Positions 46,801 to 59,922 of a stretch of DNA of 64,000 nucleotides are shown piece after piece (within the stretch, counting starts at the first letter, position 1; every line of letters starts with the position of its first letter). Under the pieces are notes generated by a model that had not been told where the DNA came from, did not search any database, and worked only from the letters and a program-made list of their open reading frames with translations. Where the stretch lies: positions 29,577,398 through 29,641,397 of the forward strand of contig CP099841.1 of assembly GCA_030062745.1 (NCBI GenBank), given 5' to 3'. Made by a program: the position numbers and the translations under genes. This stretch comes from Capitulum mitella (taxonomy: Eukaryota > Arthropoda > Thecostraca > Pollicipedomorpha > Pollicipedidae).

Positions 46801-47288
46801 CAACACACCGAGACTGACCATCTGCACAGTTGGATCTGAACACGACCCGTTTGTTGTGGAAATATCGCCATGTCCGAAAACGCTAGCATAACACTCTATC
46901 CAACCATCTGCAACTGCAGTCATTCAGACGACAGACGTTCGCCCACGCCGGACTCTGCCTAAACGTCAGTCAGACGCCTATGAGGCCCATCATCACCGCG
47001 GCTTTCAGGGCTTCTCTTGAAATCTGGAGGTCAGCTTAGAACTATTGTTTGGCACACCCATTTTCCCCTGACGAGCATGACAGTACAAACGGCAACACTT
47101 ATCAATCTCTTCTATTTTGCATTCCAAGCATGGGCGTCGATTTCTGTAAATGATCGCGGGGCCGAGCCGAGGGCCCGACAACCTAACCTCCCCTGAAATG
47201 TGGGTCTTTCAACGGATTTAGCCCGTTTTATTTTGGCCAACGGAAATTTATCAGTTTTTTTACCATTTATCGAAAACAAAATTGAAAT
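46801..47288. other. Unassigned sequence
   Basis: No feature recognised before the TA/GA microsatellite. Confidence 0.3.
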
Positions 47289-47305
47289 TATATATATATA
47301 TATAT

Positions 47306-47342
<37 letters not shown>

Positions 47343-47366
47343 GAGAGAGAGAGAGAGAGAGAGAGA
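47289..47366. repeat. (TA)n followed by (GA)n microsatellite
   Basis: TA run of about 50 bases (one GA interruption near 47307), then ACATA, then a GA run of about 25 bases to 47366. It explains the Ile-Tyr and Arg-Glu runs in the overlapping frame. Confidence 0.95.
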
Positions 47367-48603
47367 TACACATCGCTTTAGACTTTATTTTTTTACTTCC
47401 TGCCTACCCCTCATCTATTGTGACCGTTCTTTCCGTTATTATTACTCATTTCACTTTAAAACCGGCAAAATATGGGGGCAAACCAACACTGGGGAGGGGG
47501 GTGGCAAGTCAACATTGGGTGGGCCAGGATCCTCTCAAAAGAATACAAATCGGCACCCTTGTCTCTAGCCATGTCGAGTCTGAATGTCACCCACGCCCAC
47601 GACACTATTCCCTGTAATTACTTATTGTTTCAAAAGTGCCGTAAAAACGTCTAAAGCGAACACAGCACTACCAGGATGTTTATGTTGCCAGAACATCTAG
47701 CTAGCCGGAGCGGTGTTCATGCAAATGCCGGTGCTTTTAAATATCTGCGCTATGTTCTGATAAAAACTCTATGATCTGGGTACCAGTGGCTGCAAGGTTA
47801 TTAGCCTGCAGCGAGGTCAAACTGAGTCATGATCCAACCTTTAACATTTCACTGAATGAAATGTGAAACTTAAAATAGCATCTATTTATCTGAATCTGGA
47901 ATACTTTGGTCGCCGGAAATGGCTCAGAAAAGAGGTTAAATCGACCTCGTGGGAAGGTAACAAATGCCCATGGTTTACCTAGCTTCAGGCTATTTATGAC
48001 GCACTGCATGGTGCCTGGTCTGTGTGTTATACCTGACCAGCTTCCTGAAAGCCATTTTAAAAACGAAAGAAATATACCGGAGTCTTCGGTGCACCTGAAA
48101 ACCACGTATCTGATTCAGTTTGACGTCATATGGACTGAAATATGATGACCTGATCAGCGTTTTTTTTTTTGGCAAAACGTGGATGCATTACTTATGTACA
48201 ACTGTAGCAAATTTTGGAGCACCTGAGTACTTTGGAAGTTATTTAGGTAAGGGGGAATACTCAATGATAACTCGCAGATTAATGTTCCCTGGACACGTAT
48301 CATTGAAACAACTCTATCCATCCTGATTTCATAAATGTAAAACATCGAATAAAAATTTTACCACAACTTTCAATGATCCAGTAAGACGAAGCCTCTGCAC
48401 CAGCTGCCAGCAGGTCGGGCAGCGGAAGCCTACTGTTTTCGTGTGCCCACAGTCAGGTTATCTCCAAAACACAGATCCGGACAACTCCTTTTGCTTTCGG
48501 GTCCCATGGCCTTCTAATGACGTTCATGGCACTGGGGAAATCCGCCGACACCACAAATCGGACCGAGGTGAGAGAAGGTAACGGTCCGGCCCCAGACCGC
48601 TCC
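47367..48603. other. Unassigned sequence
   Basis: No gene or repeat family supported. A T10 tract lies at about 48161. Confidence 0.3.
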
Positions 48604-48787
48604 CCAACACAGCTGACAGCCCGTGTCCCTCCTCAACACAGCTGACCGCCCGGACCCCTCCTCAACACAGCTGACCGCCCGGACACCTCACCAACACAGC
48701 TGACTGCCCGGACCCCTCCTCAACACAGCTGACCGTCTGGACCCCTTCCCAATACAGCTGACAACCTGGACACCATCACAACACAGC
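48604..48787. repeat. 29-bp minisatellite, about 6-7 copies
   Basis: Units of AACACAGCTGACCGCCCGGA followed by CCCCTCCTC and variants. Each of the better-kept units contains the E-box-like CAGCTG. Confidence 0.9.
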
Positions 48788-48977
48788 GTTTTCCCATCAC
48801 CCATTCGTTTCGGACCTTTCATGCCGACTGCTCCCAAGTAGCATAACCAAATGTAAGGTTGCCGTTTAGTTAAACACATATGAGCCGAAGGCCGGCCGGA
48901 GATGTTTAAGCTGCCGGCTACGAGAGTCAGTTGAGTCAGTAGGGCATCGATCAGTCACCTGTATATATTTCTGACGC

Positions 48978-49043
<66 letters not shown>
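48978..49043. repeat. (CA)n(TA)n(TG)n palindromic microsatellite
   Basis: About 22 bases of CA are followed by about 17 of TA and about 26 of TG, so the CA and TG arms are exact reverse complements around an AT centre. The tract can form a long hairpin or cruciform, and its alternating purine-pyrimidine arms are the classic Z-DNA type. Confidence 0.95.
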
Positions 49044-49047
<4 letters not shown>

Positions 49048-51354
49048 ATATGTCAACATCATAACGTAGAAACGTAAAAAAAATGTTCAAAATGTGAAAA
49101 AAAGTGTTGACATGATTGTATGTATGGAAACGGAAAAAATAAAAATGCTCCCAAATGTAACTTGCTAAATTTGTCAGTGTGTTCTGTGAACATCTTGGAG
49201 AAATGAATCACAGCTAACGCTACGGACAAGCATTCGATTCAGTTCTGATTCTGATTCACTGCAGGTTTTAGCTGGCATTCAGATTCCAATTCACAACAAA
49301 AGTGCTAAATTCCTGGAAGGATGCAGTATTGATTCTATTCGATTCAGAATCACGCACAAGCCCGCAATGAACACAGACATTCACAGAGAAATGGACCAGG
49401 AAACTCCAACCTCCGAAAACTTGTTCATAATTCAAAGCATGTATGACGGCATTGCATAACAACACCTAGGGCCGAAGCGTGGACCTCAGGCTTTTTTGCT
49501 CGCATGCGGGGATAAAGCAGTTCTTTCACGGCACAGAGCACAAAACTAAGGACGCCCAGTATGAGCAGCAACCCACCTGACGAGACAGTCCTCACGACAG
49601 AAGCCGCCAGTAATGTACGTTACAGCTGCAAAAATACGGCTGCACTACAGCAGAGCATCCTCTACCGGTGGCCCAGGAGGCGACAGTCGGACCACAGTTT
49701 CACCACTGTCGAATCGCCTCGGAGGGACACAGGCACGTTCACCAGCTGCCCACAGCGCCGGACGCACCGTCGCGGCAGTTCTCCACACGGAGCGTCACGG
49801 AGCCAACCTCCACCACCGTCAGACGAACACTGAGCGGCGGCGGCGCCGGCCGGCGCCCTCCGCCCTCCGAACTACGCCGCCCTGTGTGTGTGAGTGTACG
49901 TGTAAACAGAAATCTTGGCACGGTGCCAGACGGCTCCCGGCTAGGTGGAGTTTGGGACGGTAAGATTAGAATTGGAGGAAATGTTCTGCGGTTGATTTTT
50001 CATCGTAAGGTTTGATTTATCGTCAAATTCTTTGGTCAAGTTTACCGCACTCATTTACTGACAACACAACCTAACAGTATCAACGAGGTAACCAATCAAA
50101 AACTACACTTTGACGGCGCCCACTGGAATAGGAGCGCGAGAACTCCTCCACAATTGCAGGACCTTAAACGAGATCACAACATGCAATGAGCCCCAGTCTT
50201 GTATTTGTATTTGTACTTGTATTGTAAGGCGCCGGGAACTCCATTCTTGCAAAAGAAAACGCGTGGTTATTACATTCCCAGGTCAAAAAGTTATCAAAAA
50301 CGTGATTTGAGGTACTACCTGACGCAGTCACACGAGCACACACACAATCTGTCGATAAGAAGAAACAGTACGGGAAACACGAGCAGTTTCAAAGAAATAG
50401 AAATTGAACACCAGTGACGAGCACCAGTCACGCGATAATCAGCGAAAGCCGTTCCCTTCCAGTTCCGCGACTGACTCCCATCTCGTGCTAACCACGCAGT
50501 ACACACCAGGGACGCCTGAAACTATTTCAGGTTGGGTGGGGGAGGGGCGGGGGGTCAAACCGCTCGCGGATCCAACCACCCCGTTCAGCGGAACCTAAAT
50601 TACCCATAAATTCTTATTTCTCCTCGGATTTGGGTCGCTTCGTTTTGGGTCCAGGTCAGGCATGACACGAAATAAATGTGACGAAATTAAGGCGATGATG
50701 GTCAACGAATCATTGGCGCTCCCACTGTGCTCTGGCACAGTATGTTTGATTGTAATGATGCCTTAATTTACAACATGCTTTACACCAGACGTACCCAAAG
50801 ACGCATCGCTTTCTTCGATAGAGGTGGTTTGGTCTGGTGCGGTGAAGGCGCGAAACGTGCCGCCTTAACAACATGCTAACCGCGTTTTTTACACAGTTTC
50901 TTGTTATTTGCGCCAGCACTTCGTTTGGTTTAATCTACTGGAAGGACTGGGACTGCAGTCTGAAAGCAAACGTTTCAGATGCCTTTGCCGGGCTCGCATG
51001 CATATACTTTCTCATACATATAATGCATACATATACACAGCGCAAATGCTTTCTGAGAAAAATATTTCAGGAAGGTGTCTTGAACATCAGTCAGGACGAT
51101 TCAAGTCAGTGGCGCAGCCCGAATTTTTTCAGTAAAACATATGAAGCAAAACAGTAAAACACAGCCGTAAAACATATGGAGATTCCATGTGTATGACGTC
51201 TGGTCCGCGCTGCGCGAGGTTTCGCACCATCCCCTGTTTTATCCACCGGTGCATCCCGGGCCTCAAAGACTCTGGAAACTGCATAGGTGAATTGTACACT
51301 CAGCGCCGAAAGTTACTTGCGTTTTACGGCGCTACGACCATATTTGATTATGTT

Positions 51355-51395
51355 GCCCAGGGATTTGTCCAGGGCCATATACCCTGGCCCTGGGC
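51355..51395. repeat. Nested inverted repeat
   Basis: GCCCAGGG at 51355-51362 pairs with CCCTGGGC at 51388-51395, and CCAGGG at 51369-51374 pairs with CCCTGG at 51382-51387 around CCATATA. Confidence 0.65.
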
Positions 51396-53040
51396 ATTCA
51401 TAACATGTGATACTATTTGCAACTGTCATCTATGTATGTTTCTATGTAATAACACATAGCATCTGTCATCGGCTGGTAAATGCGAATAATTATGTCACTG
51501 TAGAAACTGCTCATAAACAACAACCAGGGTGAAATTTCTTTATGCTTAGTTTACCACATTTCGACGATACATCGGTTTGATCCGGTATTTCACAGGGAAC
51601 AAAGAAATGTAATGGACGTCTTGAAAATAATGCCCTTTTTCATACATATTCCCAGCCGTGACGTACCACGTCCAAGCCCGGTTTGTGGTGTGAAGTGCCA
51701 GCAGAGCTGCTGACTCCCCGCGCCTTGTTGATAACCAGAGGAGTTGCAGGACACGGTGGCGGCGCAGCGCACCGGCATTACGGTGGCATTCATAGAATGG
51801 TTGCATCGTTCCACGGAAGTAACTGTAGAGTGCGGCAGGCGTACCCTGTTCAAGCTTCGGGGACTTGTCGCGTAGTTGCAGTCAGACACAAATGCCCTCC
51901 TCTCACCGAAGAATTTCCCTTTCGCGCATCCAAATCTTCACTTATTTATAGCAACCTTCAAAAGATATTGTTATGTATTTGTATTATTGGTTGAGAATCT
52001 GGTTGGCTGAGAACTGAGAATTCTTGAAGCTGGGATGATAAGACCCCTAGGGCGCTTGGTTTTGGTTACGTCACTAGGTTCCCTTTCCCGTCACGCCGAC
52101 ACTATCCTCATGGCAGGAAGACCTTTCCTGGCTGATGGTTCCTTTGCATAGGAGCATCCTTTGCGGTCTCCGGTGCTTACATATGTTCTTTGATAGACGT
52201 ACCAAAAAGGCATTGGTACCTGTACCTGTACATGCTGGCGGACCCACTTACCTTTCCAGGTCAGGGAACGCGGGGATCCTTAGCAGAGGAGTGGGTTTGC
52301 GTTTCCCAGCCAGGGGAGCTTTTTTAGGGAAATGCCAAGGGGCCCCTTCATATGCCTCAAAAACTCAGGTGGTCTAGGACCCCAAGGACCCCCTGGCTAC
52401 GCTACTGGCCCAAGTATTTGTACACAGGGAAACATATGGATGCCTAGTCACTAACGGAACCATCTTGTTCTGATTCTACTCTGGTCCAGAGCCTGTCTTC
52501 TGGTCTTTGTCTTAGTTGATCTATTTCTGTCCATTTCCATCTAGACACAGTTTTTCTCTACAACGTTTCTGAAATCCCGAAATCTGAAGGTGCCTCAAGC
52601 CCAGCCCCGTCGAACAACACCATTTTCGGCTGTAAACAAAATGATTTGGTCTGAATCGCCATCGGCAAAAGGCGCGAAACGAGACATGTTAATTTTTTTC
52701 ATACGTTTTCATTTGAATGAACTTTAAAGACACGAACCAATTGTTTGCACAGAAGCGCACAGAATTCCTCAAGGAACTTAGTGGCGTAGCGGCATAAGCA
52801 ATGAAAGTTTGCAACCGCGAAAGGTCATAGCCAGTTCCTACTTCAAGATTCGGCTGCCAAAAACTTGTACATGGCACGCGGTCGTTTTTTTTGTGCGAGC
52901 AAGGAGGTATGTTTTCCACCACGTATTCTGATGGGGACACTTTGCCCCCGTCATCCCCCCCGCTTCCGCCGCCACCGGTACGCATACGTACGGACCTCGA
53001 AATTTAAATGACACATTCGGCCTTTGTCATTTTCAGACAA

Positions 53041-53108
53041 AGAAGCATATTTTTCTTTTCTTTCCATATCCATATCCATAGAAGCATATCTTTCTTTTCT
53101 TTCCATTT
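53041..53108. repeat. Two-copy tandem duplication
   Basis: GAAGCATAT(T/C)TTTCTTTTCTTTCCAT is present twice, separated by a short (ATCCAT) repeat. Confidence 0.8.
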
Positions 53109-53459
53109 AACATCCAAGGTTCAATGTCAAATTTCAAACAGTTGGGGACCAGCCACCCCTCCTTCCCCTCCCTCCTCCCGCTTCCCGCGTCCCTGCACTA
53201 GTACGACGAATACGAGTCGTCTGGTAACGTTCACTGGCCTGCATGTGTTCGTGACGTCACGTAACGGCTGACAGCAGTCACGCGTGGGCAAGACACGGAA
53301 AATTCGAGAGAGATCTTTAAACTTTCGTAAATATAGAGCTTTCAGACATCATGCTTGCGAGAAATTAGCTTCTACGACCGCAAGATACAACTTGAATGTC
53401 TTCATGGGTGCAGGGTAGTACTACAGTGGTAATACAAAAATTCTACAGCGGATATGTCT

Positions 53460-53527
53460 GCGAAAGTTTAGCACCCCCATCATCAACGGCTCCCTAACCA
53501 AAGCCCTGAATGGCAAGCCGGTACACC
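53460..53527. repeat. Fragment matching the flank of repeat R1 copy B
   Basis: About 68 bases align with 32002-32070, sharing TTAGCACC(C/T)CCA(T/G)CATCAACGG and CCTGAAT(G/C)GCAA. It suggests a third, truncated copy of the R1 family or a longer parent element. Confidence 0.55.
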
Positions 53528-56449
53528 TTAGCTTGTTTAAATTGCTTTTGGCTAGTATTCTGGTGCGGAAGTACCGACAAAACTCCAGAGTCTCCATCAT
53601 CCTTTCCAAGCCGTTGGTTGTCGTTGTTCTCAACACGTGTCGTCCCGGCCAGAATTTCTACTCAGAACGTTTGGTCTCGATCAAGGCCTGTCAGAATGGA
53701 CCGCCCAGCACCCAGCAATGTTTGGTGTTTCCCGCTCTGAGTCACTCGTCACTAGTGCCACACGTGCGTCACGGAAGTGTCACGTGCGCCACGCTTGCGT
53801 CCGGGAAGTTAGCGCACATTGATCTTCCGCCCTCTGCCAACGTATTGGCTCTGTCATCTGCAAAGAGTGGCCACATCAGAACAAAAGGAAAACGCACAAG
53901 CACGACCTTAAATGGAAGAAGCGTCTACCGAGGTCACCGTTGTCTGTCTCAAGTTGCCCGCTTCCCATCCAAGGCGCAATGTGGAAAAAAACGCCTGCTG
54001 AGTGTCAGCTCCTGCTATAAATGTTCACTGCAGAATGGTCCAACCTACATAGCAGGCACAATGGGCGATTGAGACCAGGGCGTGCCACGTCGCCCATACA
54101 AATGGCTGCTTAAGAGCAGCCCGTCGGCCTGCTTCGTTCGCCACCAGAAATGGGATCGCCGAGATTACGGCAAGGTACATCGCAGAGACAGACAGACTGA
54201 TGGTATCGGCGCCGCCGAACTTCCTTGTGAAAGTAAAGATGGAGATAGAGATACGCTGAAAATCGCGAGGATATCTAAATGTCTCTGCACTTGTAGTTTA
54301 TATTTTATTAAAAGTACACCCTCCGAAAGCTGGGGCCATTAGCGTAGCCGTCGCCGTGGACATGAAAAGTGAAAGGCGTATTTGATGCCAAGGAATGGAA
54401 TATATGTAATGTAGGTGAACAAATGGAATGGATAAATTTATGGTGGGTAAATGTATGGGAGACAGGTTAAGGTACTTTGCGATGAGACGCTTGGGGCGCT
54501 GTGCTAAACAGAGCAGTAGAGGAAAGGAAGGTAACGATTGTACACAATAAGCGATGTCATGGCGATTCGGGTGCTAAAATTCGACTAATGTGATCTGGAC
54601 GTGGATGGATCTGAGGCACTGTGTATGAGATCGCGTGCTCCTTTCTCGGCCTATGAGGAGCACCGATCACTGGCGTTACTGATATGGACTGGCTGCTATT
54701 GACACTGACATTTCGCGATGGTATCAAAATCGGACCAGATTAATTGGAAATCATTTAATCTTAGCTGAATTACTCGTCACAAATAAGATGGGCTCCTGGC
54801 TCAGTCCAACAGCTTCGCCGTTTTCCATAACTGGAGAGTGACTCAGCCAGCACCCACCGGAGACCAGTCTGCTGGAGAACCTGCCCCGCCTGGGGCTGCG
54901 TCTCAGCGCACTGGACTCTTGGCACACCACTCACTCGCTGGCTCCACGAATGAGTTCCACAAGCGGCCTTCTGCTCCGCAAAACCACACAGTATACACAA
55001 ACCGAAAACAAAGACCCTTAAACTAGTCAGCAGCATCACTGATGCCTTTTGCCCACGCTCAGACTTGGGAGTCTCACAAACGTTATACGTTGGTCGCCGA
55101 CGAAGAGCAAAAAGGCGAACTCCGAAGCCAGACTTGAGACAACCATATTTTTGCAGTTAAGACAAAAGGAAAGCAAGTATGATAATTTGCTTTTGTCAGT
55201 GCACCACTAACACTTTCAGCTCCCTGTAGTGACCGCCTATTTTAGCGGTTTCCTGAATCTGCCATTGACGTTCGCAATAGACTGTAACCATCGCCTTTGG
55301 CAAGGGTATTGGCATCCGATTAGTCAGTGATGCTAAACTGAGTGAAAAATATTCCAAGGGCATATAGATACTTACCCCCATAGGTTACCTCAAATCTGCC
55401 ACTGCTCCAAACATTGCTTCCAAATATACAATGAGTTTACCTCAACACCCCAATGGGTGGCCTGTCGAATACAGCGCGCTCGGGTGGGAGGGGTCAGTTT
55501 CATCCTTCTGAGATCTCGGAACCTGACGGGACCAGAGTCACCAAATTTACAGCGTAGATGCAGCCCTAAAGGAACCTTTCTGAGTTTAAGTTTGATGTTT
55601 CTAGATCGTGACCGTCAAGATAAAATGAGGTCAAAGAGGGTCAAATTTGGTGCGGCTCGCCAGACTTTCGCTCGTACCCCGAAACCGTTCGTCACAGCCC
55701 CAAGATGTATGGACCATTTTGTAGGCAACACAGAATTGCAATATATGGTATACAATCTGAAATGCTTAAGTCAGTATTTATGCTTAAATTAGTGCTTCAG
55801 CATAACTTTGGTCATACGGCTATGATTTCATGAAGTGTCCTTTATCCTGTTTTGTGATATCTCGGGGCAAATTCTGGTGCTGAATTTGAATTTGGCATCC
55901 CAAAATACCACACGGTTCAAATTTCGGCCACGAAGGCCACCCAAGTTCATCTGAGGTAAATCTAGATCTCTGACCTAAAGTGACCTCGAAAAAATGAAAA
56001 CCTCCAAAATATGCTCCACAGAACCAACTATCGTCATCCGATGCAATTTTCCCATTTAAATATTTAGCGCTAGCAAGTAGAAACTTTACTGTGTCCTTCG
56101 GCTTCGTCATAACAGTACGGGTGCACGGAATGCTAGACAATGAATAACCTGTCTGATCCATTCCTTTTTACACCTATTTACACGGTGTCAAAAAGACCGT
56201 GCAACAGGCCTTTACCTAGGAAATTTTGGGCGCCGAATTCGAAATCAGCGTCAAAAAACTTAAAAAGCAAGTTGTTGCATAAACGGGCGTACCAAGGTCA
56301 ATAAAGTTCATATCAGACCAATGTCCTGAGATGTCCTAGAACAGATCAGGACCATCGCAGTGTGTGTTAATGCACTCCTGACATTGTTTTCTACCATTTC
56401 AGCCTTGAATTAGACTATGAACAACAAAGTTGTGGTGTTTCGTTGTCTG
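53528..56449. other. Unassigned sequence
   Basis: A plus-strand frame of 180 codons (53533-54072) is the longest in non-repetitive sequence here, but its translation has no recognisable domain and begins within the R1-like fragment, so it is not called. TGACCT-rich sequence runs from about 55500 to 56350. Confidence 0.3.
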
Positions 56450-56950
56450 ACCTCTCCAAAAGACGGGTATACGCGAACACATTTTTGGTCATCTCTCCCG
56501 TGACGTGACCCGATATCGATCTGAAATTTGGTACACCGACAGAAGATGAAGTGAACTTTTACATATGTTCCAGTCTTTTGGCTGCGATGATAAGAACAGA
56601 GGTTCTACATTTGGAAATAGTTTCGTGCCTTTCTCCTCGATCTGGCCTCGTAAGGTGACCTAAGATCAACTGGGCCATCTTCGCTTTTTTATTATATATA
56701 TATATTATTTTATATTATTATATATATATATTATTTTTGCTTTTTCAGTTGGTTGTTTGTGCACATTTAAAAAGTTTGAAAGTCTGTCTTTAAAACCATA
56801 TTCCTGGCAGCAGTTTAAAGCTTACCCTAAAAATGACCATTTCTGAAAATCATGCCCTGACTTTGACCCGCTGTAATTTAGTGGTCCTGAAAAACGTTAT
56901 TTTTTGACAACAAAAGATCCGCCATTTAGTTTTGCACAGCTATGTCCAAT
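56450..56950. repeat. Relative of the piggyBac-type element interior
   Basis: GGGTA(T)ACGCG, GTGAC(G)TGACC(C)GATATC-A, and GCTGAAA/CTGAAAT blocks near 56460-56540 match 40890-40960, and TTTAAAAC then TGGCAG blocks near 56790 match the area around 41165. A TA-rich tract interrupts at 56689-56742. Terminal repeats were not found. Confidence 0.5.
56689..56742. repeat. TA/TTA-rich low-complexity tract
   Basis: Two TA runs separated by TTATTTTATATTATTA, about 54 bases. Confidence 0.85.
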
Positions 56951-59212
56951 TTTGCGCGGCTGCACCGCACCGTTTGGGATCTTCCCAGAAAATCCCCAGG
57001 GGTGTCAAATTGGACCGCCCATCCAGGCATGTGTTAAGGCTAAAAAGTTAGCATCAGAGTCAATATATTACTGGAGCACCGCACACCAGAAGATGTTAAT
57101 CGACCCTTTATCCTTTTGTTTTCTGAAAGTGCCAGTCAAGTGTTCGCTACTTCTGCATCCATGAAAAGTTAGTTCAGATCACAAGTTTTCGTTTGAGCAG
57201 CCCTGTTTCTTCGAAATCGGTTCAGTGGGTCGGCAGATCTGTGTAGATGGAGGGGAGGGCAAATCTTCCTCCCCTCATGGATTTCAAGCAAAACCCATCG
57301 CATGCTAACACGGTTAAACCGTGGGACCTGTCTGCATTTTGTAAGAACATTGTCGTCAACATCACATTGCAGCAAGGTACCTGGGACCGCTTGTTATTCG
57401 ACAGCGGATGGTGATTTTGTGATTTTAACCTGTGGCGTCCGACGGGTTCCGGACAACGGCGTGCATCCAGCGTCCTGCAATGTCCGCCATTGTCGACGGC
57501 CTGATGCTGCCAGCCAATCCAACGTAATGCAGCTGTTTAAAAAGACCATCAGTGCGGCGTGCCTATGTTCGTTTGATAATGGACGTTATGTCTGGCCGAT
57601 GATTAATAATTATCCAGCATTAATGAGTTAAGGTTCAATTTCAGTCCAAAAAATGCTTACCAAAAGCATTACTTCCTGCAATACCCAACGCTAAAGACGT
57701 GTGTAAAAGCAATTGACATCAGATTGTCCTTAAAAACATTTTGATGGTAAAAGACCCCCAACTATCATTGTTCCTTGCAGCGAGCTCTAATGTAGACAAG
57801 TCCGAACATTTGGCCTTACGTTTGAAGCATGTGTAGTTTGATCTATTAATGGCATGTTCATCGGAAATATTAATGTAACGGAAATGCTCAAAATGGTAAG
57901 CTATTTTTTAGATATAAATAGCTATATAGTACCAATCAATGGTGAGCATTCAACACTAAAAAATACAGTTTGATCTCTTAGTGGCATGTTTGTTATTCGG
58001 ATAGTTGTGGACTGTTTAGTTCTTTTGGGGTTGCGTCAGAAAAGTTCGTTTTTGTTTAAATTCTATATGTTTCGATGGACAACTTAGGAAATAACGAAAT
58101 GCAAAGATATCACAGGTACATTCGAGATGTATGGATTTTTTCAGCAAAATAGCTTTACTAATGAAGCTCCGTAAGTACTTCATAATCAAGCCAAAGGTAA
58201 TCGTGTTCAGTAGTATATCATTCACGATCTAAGAAAACTTGTATGCTAAGCGATCCCAGGATTACCGCCTCGTGGAGAAAATATATTGGACAATCACTAC
58301 GTCAGATGACACATTAAGCCACTCCAAATATGGCGAGTCCTTGTGCTACATTCAGTATTCGGTATGCAGGCATATGACCAGCGTCCAGAAGCAACACTCG
58401 CATGTCCAGCCAATGAGACTCAGTTTAATTTGCGAACGAAGGCCGCACCGATCAGAACCCGCAGGCTGTCAGGGGTATTCAGCGAGATTCTATCTTGCAA
58501 GAAAGTACGTGCGAGACGACGCAGCGAGTTTATGGGAGAAAGTTGAATTAAAAAGTTTTCATGACGAGGTTTTGAAACGGTTTCTTGCGATGCGTGATGG
58601 ATCAGGCTAAACAAAATATGAGAATTATCGTTCAAACTGCAAGAACATTCAAAGAAACCAAAAACCCTCACCCAGAGCGCATTAAGAAATGATTTTCTGA
58701 GCAGCAATATAAGGCCAGCTAAATCTTAGCGTTCAGCATTTAGATGATTTAGCCTTACACGGTACTTCAGATTTTACAAACGTAGCAGTAACATGGGCTA
58801 CGGCTTTCTTAACCCTGGACAGGCCAGTTTTCTCAGGATAGCAAAAAAAGGCGCAAAGCCAAAAAACTTGGAGTACGTTTTCATATGCGTTTTTACATTT
58901 TGAGTTCAATTTTAAACTCAGGGTCTCCGCAGGGCACTAACCTATGACAGGTCAAATAAGACCATGTTGCCGAAGATTAAAAGATTATAATGTTTTGTGT
59001 GATATATCGATTAACATGAAATGTGCTTACTAGGAATTACAAATGGAACGACTCTTTTATCTCGGATGTTTATAAAATATCCAGGTCATTGGCTTTAGGC
59101 CGGCTAAACTTTTAGCCTTTTTTTGCTTGTGCTTTTGAGGTTATGGCTTTGGTTCTATGGTTCTGAGGTTTGATTACACGTCTCGGTGCTTCTCACGTCC
59201 TTTGCACAGGTT
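56951..59212. other. Unassigned sequence
   Basis: Moderate to low GC. No exon, RNA gene or repeat family supported. Confidence 0.3.
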
Positions 59213-59922
59213 CTACATTGCGGCCGTGCCCGCTACCCTGTGTCTGTATAACCTACGTGAAAAAAATGCTCCGGACCACGGGTTTCATGATGTAGGAGGG
59301 ATGTCACATCAACAGGTATTACATGGTTTTATGCTCTTTCATGCGTGACTTATGGTAATGTGGTAATGGTAAAGCGACAGGCACCAGAAACGCCTAACGT
59401 AAAGGTGTCGATACCTCGAACTAGACTGACCCCAATTGACCCTAATATCTTATGATAGCTGCAGACTTTATATGTGTGCCAGACATCTTTACGTTATGTT
59501 CCACCCAAAGCACGCTGTTATACATTCGGAAAAACGTACTTCCTGCCCTTAGAAAAAGCCCTTTTCCTTCACCTTCATCTCTGTCTGAAATGGTCAAATA
59601 TGGCCTCAAATGCCCTTTTGCCGGCCCACATAGATAAATCAGGTCTTCGATTTACTGATAGCTCCTTTGGAGCCACGTGCAAGCCGCGATTATCGCAGTT
59701 CTCGGTCAAAAATGTCAAGAGGGCAGTCTGACCTCAGATGGCCCTGGTAAACTTAGTATTGTTCTTATTGGAAAACATCTACAGGATTTCGTCCAGTATA
59801 ACCAAGTGCTTTCGAATGGTATTTTTACTTTTTCGAAAGGACTTGCAAATCTCGAGATCTTGGGTTACGGTTCCCGTGAACCGCCGGCCCGGCAAAAATG
59901 GATCCGGATGCCAGTCCTCCGA
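59213..59922. repeat. Dispersed repeat R2, copy B
   Basis: Partner of 335-1042 in the same orientation. The copy keeps ATTGCGGCCGTGCCCG at its start, ACTTCCTGCCCTTA near 59536, a TCGAATGGTATTTTTAC block and GGATCCGGATGCCAGTC near the end. No shared open frame. Confidence 0.65.

Larger units (their letters stand above)
49044..53459. other. Unassigned sequence
   Basis: GATTC/AATCGATT-type words cluster at 49225-49350. GC-rich at about 49740-49870. A nested hairpin lies at 51355-51395 and a 33-bp tandem duplication at about 53041-53108. No exon supported. Confidence 0.3.

Noticed and set aside
53533..54072. 180-codon plus-strand open frame
   Set aside because: It starts in a fragment of repeat R1, has no recognisable domain and no supported promoter or splice sites.
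58811..58830. Second piggyBac-type end (TTAACCCTGGACAGG)
   Set aside because: It starts with TTAACCCT, but no matching inverted end with TTAA was found nearby.
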